Translations under genes and position numbers: made by a program
Assembly (NCBI GenBank): GCA_041912175.1
Contig: JAYRNN010000036.1
Location: 1 to 9,252, forward strand
DNA length: 9,252 nt
Direction: 5' to 3'
DNA from: CAZAGA01 sp041912175
GTDB lineage: Bacteria; Chloroflexota; Anaerolineae; Anaerolineales; UBA4823
Part shown: piece after piece, positions 1 to 6,342 of the stretch
Position numbering within the stretch: position 1 is the stretch's first letter
How the letters are laid out: every line of letters starts with the position of its first letter
The notes under the pieces: generated by a model
The model's database searches: none
Told to the model about the DNA's origin: nothing
Seen by the model: the letters and a program-made list of their open reading frames with translations, nothing else

Positions 1-2
1 AC

Positions 3-677
3 CTGGAAGAGATCGCCGCCGAGCAGAATGGCTGCTTTCTGCTCGAAAACGATGCCGTACGCCCGATCCGCGTTTATTCAGCGGCCTTTGAACGCTATTA
101 CAGCCTGTACCCGACCGAATCGGCCCCCAGCATGCTCATCTCGGGCATCCCCATGCACCGCATCAAGGATACCAACCCACACCTGGATACCCTGAGTAAA
201 ATCAAAGCCATCGCCCCGCTGGGCGGGCGGGTTTTAGACACCACCACCGGTCTGGGGTATACCGCCATCGAAGCCGCCAGGACCGCCTGGGAGGTGGTCA
301 CGATCGAGCTGGACCCGGCTGCGCTCGAGATCGCCCGCCTCAATCCCTGGTCTTCGGCGCTCTTCGCGAATCCAAAAATTCACCAGGTCATCGGAGACAG
401 CTTCGAAGAAATCGAGAAATTCCCAGCCGCCTCCTTCTCGGCGATCATCCACGATCCGCCCATGTTTAGCCTGGCCGGCGACCTGTATTCGAAAGCCTTC
501 TACCAGCAAGCCTACCGGGTGCTCAAACCCAACGGCAAGATGTTTCATTATATCGGCAACCCAGAGAGCAAGAGCGGCGAGCGTATCACCGGCGGGGTGG
601 CGCGCCGCCTGGGTGAGGCGGGCTTCCGCCAGGTGCTGCGCAAGCCGCAGTCTTTCGGAGTGACCGCCTTTAAGTGA
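3..677 (+). CDS. COG2521-type SAM-dependent methyltransferase, 5'-truncated by window edge
   Basis: Class I (Rossmann-fold) S-adenosylmethionine-dependent methyltransferase; substrate unknown. The frame is open to the left edge, so the N-terminus lies outside; 224 residues are visible. The ATG at 132 is internal, because the conserved stretch FERYYSLYPTESAPS precedes it. Visible motifs: ISGIPMHRIKD just after position 132; SAM-binding motif I, VLDTTTGLGYTA (codons at about 234-269); the acidic end of strand 2, TIELDP; a motif IV of the D-P-P type, IIHDPPMFSL (about 444-473), resembling the D/N-PP-Y/F loop of enzymes that methylate nitrogens; and YRVLKPNGKMFHY. The pattern matches the family known as 'predicted archaeal methyltransferase' (COG2521), recognised from memory. 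It is the only rightward gene, and its TGA lies inside the end of the convergent kinase gene. Family assignment is fairly sure; function is not. Confidence 0.8.
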   Translation: MEEIAAEQNGCFLLENDAVRPIRVYSAAFERYYSLYPTESAPSMLISGIPMHRIKDTNPHLDTLSKIKAIAPLGGRVLDTTTGLGYTAIEAARTAWEVVTIELDPAALEIARLNPWSSALFANPKIHQVIGDSFEEIEKFPAASFSAIIHDPPMFSLAGDLYSKAFYQQAYRVLKPNGKMFHYIGNPESKSGERITGGVARRLGEAGFRQVLRKPQSFGVTAFK

Positions 678-1596
678 TCCTGACCTGCGCCAACAGCTCT
701 GTTACTGTCCCGGCCTCTAACCTGCCCGCGCCGACGGTCATGGCGTTGGCTGCGCCGGCGGCGATCGCCCTGCGCAGCGCCTCGGGCAGGCGCTCGCCGC
801 GTGAAAGCCCCAATACCAGCCCGCCCAGGAAGGCGTCCCCGCTGCCCACCGCGGCTACCGCCTGGATGGGCGGGAGATAGCCAAAACAGGCCCCCTGCGC
901 GCTCACCGCCGCCGCCCCCTGTGCACCCAGGGTGACGATCGCCGCCCCGGCCCCCATTTCCCGCATCAACCCGGCCGCTTCCAGCGCTTGCTGGCTCGAA
1001 CCAACCGTCCGGCCCAACAGCTCCCCGGCTTCATCACCGTTCACCTTGACCAGCGCCGGGTGCAGGTCGAGCGCCTGGCGCAAATATCGATCGCGCGCAT
1101 CGACAATCCATGACGCGCCCTGATCCCGCACGATCTTCGCCAGGCGCGCCATGCCGTCCTGCGGGCCCCCGGGCGGCAGGCTGCCTGAAAAGGTCGCCCA
1201 AGACACGCCGTCCATCGCTCGAGCCAGGGTCTCTTCAAAACCAAGCCAGCTCTGCAGACTCACCCTTTCGCCGCGCTCGTAAATCTCGGTCAGCCTTCCC
1301 GGCGCTAAAGGATCGATGATCGAGGTCGAAATGCGCGTCTCGCCATCAAACCAGGCCGCTTGACATGGGATGTCTTCTGCGGATAACTGCTCGGCAATCC
1401 AGCGCCCATTGTGACCACCCAGAAGCGTGCATACCCGCGCCTCGCCCCCCATGCACCGGATCGAGCGGGCGACATTCAGCCCTTTCCCACCGGCTGACGA
1501 TAAAACCGCTTGCGGGCGGTGGATTTCGCCCAGGCGAAAACCGGAGATGGTGACGGCGCGATCGATCGAAGGGTTTGGCGCGATTGCCAGGATCAT
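670..1596 (-). CDS. PfkB-family sugar-phosphate kinase, LacC/FruK subfamily (tagatose-6-phosphate or fructose-1-phosphate kinase)
   Basis: Cytoplasmic ribokinase-fold kinase that transfers phosphate from ATP to a ketohexose phosphate, giving a 1,6-bisphosphate. Counting from the ATG at 1596, the 308 residues show NPSID at 8-12 (substrate Asp), AGGKGLNVA at 35-43, the sugar-site segment GETRIS at 85-90, GSLPPG at 138-143, KVNGDEAGELLG at 184-195, the ATP-site TLGAQGA, and GSGDAFLGG at 251-259 with the catalytic base Asp254. Length and motif order fit LacC/FruK. A TTG three codons upstream (1605) is possible, but family members usually begin 'MI(L)...NPSID' and neither start has a clear Shine-Dalgarno, so I prefer the ATG. 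It is the last gene of the SIS-MFS-kinase run, 21 bases after the transporter stop. Next to a SIS isomerase/deaminase, tagatose 6-phosphate or fructose 6-phosphate is a likely substrate; sequence alone cannot separate them. Confidence 0.87.
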   Translation of the reverse strand: MILAIAPNPSIDRAVTISGFRLGEIHRPQAVLSSAGGKGLNVARSIRCMGGEARVCTLLGGHNGRWIAEQLSAEDIPCQAAWFDGETRISTSIIDPLAPGRLTEIYERGERVSLQSWLGFEETLARAMDGVSWATFSGSLPPGGPQDGMARLAKIVRDQGASWIVDARDRYLRQALDLHPALVKVNGDEAGELLGRTVGSSQQALEAAGLMREMGAGAAIVTLGAQGAAAVSAQGACFGYLPPIQAVAAVGSGDAFLGGLVLGLSRGERLPEALRRAIAAGAANAMTVGAGRLEAGTVTELLAQVRIT

Positions 1597-1617
1597 GTGC
1601 TTCAAAGCCGCCCACGC

Positions 1618-2817
1618 TCAGCGCGGCGCGCTGCCTTGCTGCGCTAATTTTACCGGGCGCAGCTTGGTCGCCGTCACGAATACCAGCACCGCCAGCAGCG
1701 CTCCGATGCCGGCCACGCGATACATCGCCTGAACGCCTACTGCATCCAGTAAAATGCCGCCCAACAGCGACCCAAACGCATATCCCAACCCGTTGAAAAC
1801 CGCGCTAAAAATTCCCTGGGCGGTCGCCCCCAGGCCAGGCGGCGCGATCCGGCTGGTAAATTCCACCCCGGCCACCAATACCAGTCCAAAGGTCAGCCCA
1901 TGCACAAGCTGCAAAACCATCGCTTGCCAGGGCGCGCTGACCGCTGCAAACGCCAGGGCGCGCAGGCCAAAAACGCTGCCGCCAATCACCAACAAACCGG
2001 CGATCCCAAACCGGCGCATCATCCGGTCAGAGAAAAACAAGAATGGGATTTCGCTCAGCGTCGCCAGCGCCAGCGCCACCCCCATCAAGCTGGCCGGTGT
2101 GCCAAGGCTTTTCAGGTAGATCGTAAAGTAATTCCCGATCATCGCCATCCCGGCCCCGAGCACGAAGGTTACCCCCAGGAAGAGCAGCCAGCGGCGATTG
2201 GAGAATAGCGCCAGGACATTCCGGCCCAGCTTAATCCCGATCGAGACCGGGTTGACCGGGAAGCGTGTGCTGGCTAAGAAGCCAAAAAAAACGAGGCCTG
2301 CATAGGCGTAGAAAATAAACGATAGCCCGAAACGCTGCAACAGCAATCCGCTGACCAGGGCCGCCAGGCCCCAGCCATACGACCCCCACACGCGTTGTTT
2401 GCCGTACTCGTCTCGCCGTACGCCCAATTGCTCGACCACCGAATTATCCACCAATGGGATGATCGGGGCAAGGAAGAATGCAAAGGCAGTCACAATCGCC
2501 AGCAGCCAGGCATACTGGCTTACCGTCGATAATGCCAGGACACAGAACGACGCGGCCAGCAGTGAGAAAGACAGGATGCGCTTATGCTGGTGGGTGGCGT
2601 CCGCCAGCGCCGACCAGGATGGCGCGGCCAGCACGCCAATCACCGGAGATAACCCGGTCAGAATACCGATCTGGCTGCCAGATAGCCCCAGGCTCTGGTA
2701 GTAGAGCGCAATGTAAGGCACGAAAAAAGCAAACCCTGCAAAATAGAAAAAATAAACCGCCCGCGCAGCGCCCATGCCTGTGACGGGTTGGCGTGACGAT
2801 GGATCAGCTTGCTGCAT
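1618..2817 (-). CDS. MFS transporter, MFS_1_like/LacY-type, probable sugar permease
   Basis: Inner-membrane secondary transporter of the major facilitator superfamily, 399 residues, with about twelve hydrophobic segments in two groups of six. The first begins near residue 18 (VYFFYFAGFAFFVPYIALYY). The loop between helices 2 and 3 carries the MFS A-motif position as ALADATHQHKR, and the pattern GLSGSQIGILTGL before helix 2 is typical of the MFS_1_like branch that includes LacY and the phenylpropionate/nucleoside permease group. The C-terminal tail (KLRPVKLAQQGSAPR) is short and basic. The ATG lies 14 bases inside the end of the SIS gene with no obvious Shine-Dalgarno, so translation is probably coupled to that gene. 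A start at Met15 (2775) would keep all helices. A proton-coupled sugar or amino-sugar porter is inferred from the neighbours; substrate unknown. Confidence 0.85.
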   Translation of the reverse strand: MQQADPSSRQPVTGMGAARAVYFFYFAGFAFFVPYIALYYQSLGLSGSQIGILTGLSPVIGVLAAPSWSALADATHQHKRILSFSLLAASFCVLALSTVSQYAWLLAIVTAFAFFLAPIIPLVDNSVVEQLGVRRDEYGKQRVWGSYGWGLAALVSGLLLQRFGLSFIFYAYAGLVFFGFLASTRFPVNPVSIGIKLGRNVLALFSNRRWLLFLGVTFVLGAGMAMIGNYFTIYLKSLGTPASLMGVALALATLSEIPFLFFSDRMMRRFGIAGLLVIGGSVFGLRALAFAAVSAPWQAMVLQLVHGLTFGLVLVAGVEFTSRIAPPGLGATAQGIFSAVFNGLGYAFGSLLGGILLDAVGVQAMYRVAGIGALLAVLVFVTATKLRPVKLAQQGSAPR

Positions 2818-3889
2818 GATTGGTTTGTGAATCGGATAAACGGATTACCGCTTGCAGCCCATGCGGCCGGTCTGGGTTAAGACCTTTACGGCAGGCGCGC
2901 CGGAACGCCAGCAACTGCCCCAATGGCAAGTACAACGGGCCGCGCAGGACCTCATCCAGCCGGCTTTTAAAGGGCGCGAAGACGTCTTCCTCGCCGATCG
3001 ATAACACCTTTGCGCCGCGCCCTTGCATCTCCTGCAGCACGGCCGTCTCGAAGTCGTAATTGGCGCCGGAGACCAATCCCACCAGCAGCGTTCGCTCCGT
3101 GATCATCGCCATCGGCCCGTGGCGGAACTCCATAAAGTGAAAAGGCTCGCTCTCGCTCAGCGACATCTCTTTGAGCTTCAAGCTGAGCTCCGCCGCCAAA
3201 CCATAACGCGGGCCTGAGCCGAGAAAGTAGAAACGGTCCAGCTCGCCAGACTCTCCCAGCTCGCCCGCCAGGTCGCCGGAGCGCTCGATCAGCCTGCCGG
3301 CCGCGGCGGGGAGGCGCGCCATTTGCTCGAGCAAGCCAGGTTGGCCTCCCCACAGCGCAGACAAGAACAAGGTCGCCAGGTAGAGCGTGGAAAAGGAACG
3401 CGTTTGCGCAAAACTGATTTCCCCGCTTCCCGGGAAGCAAAGATTTCGTTTGCCCAGGCTGGCCAGCTCAGAATCGGGATAACAGGTCAGGGTGATCAAA
3501 TCGCCGCGCTGCATGGAAAGAAAACTCCGGCAGGCCAGGATCGTCTCGCTGGTCTCGCCCGAGCGGCTGGCGGCGACGAGCAGCAAACGCCCCTGCGCCG
3601 GGTAGGCAGACCCGGGCGAAAGCCACAGCTCAGAAGCCGGCAAGGCGCGGCCCAGCTTGCCGGTAAGGGCCGTGAATGCAGACGCGGCCGCGATCGACAG
3701 GTAGTACGAAGAGCCGCAGCCGGTGAAGATGACCCCGTCGTAAGCGCCTTCCCGGTGCAAATCGGCCAGGTCAGCCTGCCAGTCTTTGAGTTGGCCCAAT
3801 GCGGTCTGCCAGACGGCCGGCTGGGACAGGATTTCCTGGTAGGTGGCGTAGTTCTTTACAAAATTTGTAATCTCTTGCAGATCGCCCAT
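2804..3889 (-). CDS. Double-SIS-domain sugar-phosphate isomerase/deaminase (GlmS-isomerase, NagB-II or AgaS type)
   Basis: Cytoplasmic sugar-phosphate enzyme, 361 residues, made of two SIS domains like the isomerase half of GlmS but without the glutaminase half. First SIS domain about 50-180, with phosphate-binding GCGSS at 57-61 and SRSGETSET at 108-116. Second about 218-320, with LGSGPRYGLAAE at 223-234, the conserved LKLKEM helix, and EFRHGP at 254-259, where GlmS-type enzymes have their catalytic ring-opening His. The C-terminal loop GLNPDRP is also typical. Lacking a glutamine amidotransferase domain, it more likely releases ammonia from an amino-sugar 6-phosphate (NagB-II, AgaS) or deglycates a sugar amine (FrlB type) than synthesises glucosamine 6-phosphate. 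The ATG has AAAGGA five bases upstream. First gene of the run with transporter and kinase; the 100-bp gap before it may hold its promoter. Exact substrate unresolved. Confidence 0.85.
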   Translation of the reverse strand: MGDLQEITNFVKNYATYQEILSQPAVWQTALGQLKDWQADLADLHREGAYDGVIFTGCGSSYYLSIAAASAFTALTGKLGRALPASELWLSPGSAYPAQGRLLLVAASRSGETSETILACRSFLSMQRGDLITLTCYPDSELASLGKRNLCFPGSGEISFAQTRSFSTLYLATLFLSALWGGQPGLLEQMARLPAAAGRLIERSGDLAGELGESGELDRFYFLGSGPRYGLAAELSLKLKEMSLSESEPFHFMEFRHGPMAMITERTLLVGLVSGANYDFETAVLQEMQGRGAKVLSIGEEDVFAPFKSRLDEVLRGPLYLPLGQLLAFRRACRKGLNPDRPHGLQAVIRLSDSQTNHAAS

Positions 3890-3953
3890 CTTCGTCCTTT
3901 ATTGGTCTGCGTTTCGGCTATCGCCCGCTAACCCAAGATCGGGGTCTCCTGGC

Positions 3954-3965
3954 TTTCGAGCGAAA
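3954..3965. promoter_or_regulatory. Small palindrome in the leader of the sugar operon, possible operator
   Basis: TTTCG-AG-CGAAA is a perfect 5+5 inverted repeat in the 100-bp gap (3890-3989) between the phosphatidyltransferase stop and the SIS gene start. Small CG-centred palindromes of this kind are typical of LacI/GntR-type sugar-regulator operators, but 10 paired bases can occur by chance, and I see no convincing -35/-10 pair in the gap. Speculative. Confidence 0.2.
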
Positions 3966-3989
3966 ACGGATTGCTCTCGGGGGCGCTGG

Positions 3990-4691
3990 CTATTTCTCAC
4001 TTTCCTGCGCAGCAAGACGCTGCCGGTTATCCTGTCGGGACAACTCGCGACCTTTGACGATTGTGTTCACCAAAAATATCACGGCCATGATGATGGCGAC
4101 CAGGGTCACAAGCACATCGTAGACCGTCAGAGTCCCGAACGGCAGGTTGATTTTGGGGTTGCCGATGAAAAAGATCAACGTGTTGGCGCAGATAACGATC
4201 ACGCGCACTTCGGTCGGGCCAAGCTTGCCGTAAGAAATGCGAAACTCGTTGGTGACGATCTGCTGGATATAGACCATCACCGAAAGCAGCAAATAACCGA
4301 CCAGGGCTAGCGCCGCCAGGTCGAAGCGCACGTAAGGCGAAAGCCCCAGGCCTAAGATGACGATCACTTCGATCATTGCATCCACGGTGTGATCGATAAA
4401 AAAGCCATAACGCGGGCGTTGGATATCCCGGTAGCGCGCCAGCGAGCCATCCAGGCTATCGCCGAACCAATTGATCACAAAGCCCAGGCTGGCCAGCCAT
4501 AAAAAGGCCGCGCTGAAATTCGTCAGGTAATAACTGATAAAAACAACAATCCCGCCCAATATCCCGACGCCGGTTAACATATCCGGCGTCACCCAGGCCG
4601 GTAGATGCGCCGCCAACCATTTGAGCGCTGGCCGTTCGAGCGGTCCGAAGAATATATCGTTGGTTCGCTTGTGTTTAGCGATATCCTGCAA
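3990..4691 (-). CDS. CDP-alcohol phosphatidyltransferase family membrane protein
   Basis: Integral membrane enzyme that moves a phosphatidyl (or similar) group from a CDP-linked donor to an alcohol, making a phospholipid or related headgroup; acceptor unknown. I start it at the TTG at 4691 (233 residues): AGGAGGT lies six bases upstream, whereas the earlier in-frame TTG at 4712 would place that Shine-Dalgarno inside the coding region. The signature D-x2-D-G-x2-A-R-x9-G-x3-D-x3-D is complete: DSLDGSLAR followed by GFFIDHTVD, about residues 78-104, holding all four metal-binding Asp. Around it are about six hydrophobic helices (for example VGILGGIVVFISYYL and VLVTLVAIIMAVIFLV) and a charged C-terminal tail. 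No feature marks it as PgsA, PssA or inositol-type. It follows the trypsin-fold gene with an 11-base gap, so the two are very probably translated together. Some stretches have lower GC than the flanking metabolic genes. Confidence 0.88.
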   Translation of the reverse strand: MQDIAKHKRTNDIFFGPLERPALKWLAAHLPAWVTPDMLTGVGILGGIVVFISYYLTNFSAAFLWLASLGFVINWFGDSLDGSLARYRDIQRPRYGFFIDHTVDAMIEVIVILGLGLSPYVRFDLAALALVGYLLLSVMVYIQQIVTNEFRISYGKLGPTEVRVIVICANTLIFFIGNPKINLPFGTLTVYDVLVTLVAIIMAVIFLVNTIVKGRELSRQDNRQRLAAQESEK

Positions 4692-4696
4692 GCCTG

Positions 4697-4703
4697 ACCT
4701 CCT
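4697..4703 (-). promoter_or_regulatory. Shine-Dalgarno AGGAGGT sharing a base with the upstream stop codon
   Basis: On the minus strand the TGA of the trypsin-fold gene (4705-4703) provides the first A of AGGAGGT; six bases (TCAGGC) separate AGGAGG from the TTG at 4691-4689. This decides the phosphatidyltransferase start and implies that a ribosome terminating on the first gene sits on the initiation site of the second. Confidence 0.8.
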
Positions 4704-6325
4704 CAACTCCAAATCTGCCTGGCGTTCTGAGCGCTTTGTTCGTCTGCGCGCAGTTTTTTTACTTTATTGAACTGTTCGTAGATCGGTACAGCCTGTTTCC
4801 ATAGTTTACCATACTCAGCAAAATGCTCTCTCATCGTATCAGACCATTCATACGGATGGGTATTCCAGACCGGGCCGCACGCATAATCGAAATTGACCAT
4901 CACCGGTTTAACCTCGTCGGCGATCCGGCGAATGGCGATTTCAATTGCGCCGGGCCCAACTCGCCTGCCGGCATAATCGATGAGCATATATTTTTGGTCT
5001 TTGGGGTCTTCGTGCCACCACAGGGCTTTATTCTGCGTGAGCTCTGTTTGGATACGATCGTGGAGCTTCTCTTCCAACCTTCGGATGTCGTCTTTACAAT
5101 GGCCCACATCACGTTTTCCAATCTTGTTGGTGTGGGCATGTTCGTCGCGCCCAATGAGAGCAGAAATATTGTTGTACCAATCTCGGATCGATTCTTCGGT
5201 GGCCGTTATGAATGCAGCTTTCGTGCGACCCATTTCCTGGTAAAAATACTGGTTTTGTACGCGCAGGCTCTCATAGGTCTCATCCATCAGCCGCATACTC
5301 TTGTCCGCTGATTTTGGAGCGGCCGCCGGCGGTCTAAAGGAGGTTGGGCTGACGACCTGCTGTGTGCGGAAATCGCCCTCTAAAAGCGCCATTTTCTGGA
5401 TGCGATAATTATCTTTCGGTGGAAAGGGATGTTCGAAAAGCTGGAGCAGTTTGAGGGCATCGTCATGCTGCATAACGAGCACCAACGATAGCGTCTCTTC
5501 ATTGAGCGCCGAGCAGACGTGCAGACCGTCCTTCGGTCCTGGAGCAAGCTCGGCGGCCAGGTCCTCGAGCAACCTCTCGATCAAGACTTCCTCTTGGGTC
5601 AGGGTGTGACTCGGATTGAGGCTGAGCTCAAGACCTGCCTGACCTTGCTTGGGTAAGCCACGGGAGCCTACGCTGGCGCCTAGAAGCTGCGGAAAGATTG
5701 CCGCCAAGAAATTGCTGCCTGGGACCAAACCGCCCTTCCGCATCGTGCGAATCGAGACGCCCCCCCCAATCGACTGAGACGGATCAATCAACAGATGGCT
5801 GGTCACCATTCCAGCTACCCCATCCAAGGTTCGATCCCAGATCGCCGCGCCCAGGAACTCGTCCCGTTTCGGCCTCCCTAATTGTTTATCCGCCTGCGAT
5901 TGGTTGAACTTGATCCGCATCCAGTCATTCGCATCGATCCCCAGCAGAACACCGGTAACCGGATATACTCCACCCGCTTCGACCCCATACGCCAGGAATT
6001 CATGCCCATATAGATCCGACGATGAGACCAGCGGAGCGGGCTGCGCCTCGGTGGGCAACGGACCGTCCAACTTAAGCACCGCCACATCGCCGCTGCCGTC
6101 GGTTTCTGCACGGATGATTTTCTCAATCGTGCACTCCAGGTCATCTTGCCCGCCAAGCATAGGAAAATTAATCTTGATCTTTTCCTGTTGAATATCTAAA
6201 TAATCTTTACAAGCCGCAAGGACAACCTGCGCGGTGGTGATGACCCGCCCCTGCTCGACCAAAAATCCGGTGCCGGCCATCTGGCGGCGGTGATTCAATA
6301 TGCGCACAATCGATTGTTCCAGCAT
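4703..6325 (-). CDS. Trypsin-fold pseudoprotease with large uncharacterised C-terminal region
   Basis: 540 residues. The N-terminal ~215 residues look like a bacterial trypsin-like (S1-type) domain: SIVRILNHRRQMAGTGFLV, then VITTAQVVLAA where active members read T-A-A-H-V-V, GSGDVAVLKL (Asp80, the triad Asp position), and EFLGAAIWDRTLDGVAGMV where active members read G-x-S-G. His is therefore Gln33 and the nucleophile Ser is Leu158, so the domain should be proteolytically dead and may act as a binding or sensing module. PGSNFLAAIFPQLL (about 202-215) closes the fold as in relatives. Residues about 243-315 and the highly charged, mostly helical 345-540 match nothing I recognise; Trp, His and Asp are frequent in the last 110 residues. 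No signal peptide or membrane helix, so probably cytoplasmic. ATG with GGGGAGG eight bases upstream, 17 bases after the DapF-like stop. Trypsin domains of this style often head multidomain signalling or conflict proteins; any role here is inference. Confidence 0.72.
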   Translation of the reverse strand: MLEQSIVRILNHRRQMAGTGFLVEQGRVITTAQVVLAACKDYLDIQQEKIKINFPMLGGQDDLECTIEKIIRAETDGSGDVAVLKLDGPLPTEAQPAPLVSSSDLYGHEFLAYGVEAGGVYPVTGVLLGIDANDWMRIKFNQSQADKQLGRPKRDEFLGAAIWDRTLDGVAGMVTSHLLIDPSQSIGGGVSIRTMRKGGLVPGSNFLAAIFPQLLGASVGSRGLPKQGQAGLELSLNPSHTLTQEEVLIERLLEDLAAELAPGPKDGLHVCSALNEETLSLVLVMQHDDALKLLQLFEHPFPPKDNYRIQKMALLEGDFRTQQVVSPTSFRPPAAAPKSADKSMRLMDETYESLRVQNQYFYQEMGRTKAAFITATEESIRDWYNNISALIGRDEHAHTNKIGKRDVGHCKDDIRRLEEKLHDRIQTELTQNKALWWHEDPKDQKYMLIDYAGRRVGPGAIEIAIRRIADEVKPVMVNFDYACGPVWNTHPYEWSDTMREHFAEYGKLWKQAVPIYEQFNKVKKLRADEQSAQNARQIWS

Positions 6326-6333
6326 GGCTCAAA

Positions 6334-6340
6334 CCTCCCC
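6334..6340 (-). promoter_or_regulatory. Shine-Dalgarno GGGGAGG of the trypsin-fold gene
   Basis: GGGGAGG on the minus strand lies wholly in the 17-base gap between the DapF-like stop (TGA, 6345-6343) and the ATG at 6325-6323, with an eight-base spacer. It supports that start and an uninterrupted operon with the DapF-like gene. Confidence 0.7.
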
Positions 6341-6342
6341 TT

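Noticed and set aside
2804..3889. SIS protein as a complete GlmS (glucosamine-6-phosphate synthase)
   Set aside because: There is no N-terminal glutaminase domain with a Cys2 nucleophile, and the length is about 360 rather than about 600 residues.
3323..3931. A 202-codon open frame on the plus strand opposite the SIS gene
   Set aside because: Low-complexity Arg/Gly/Gln-rich translation opposite a clearly recognised enzyme; no motif.
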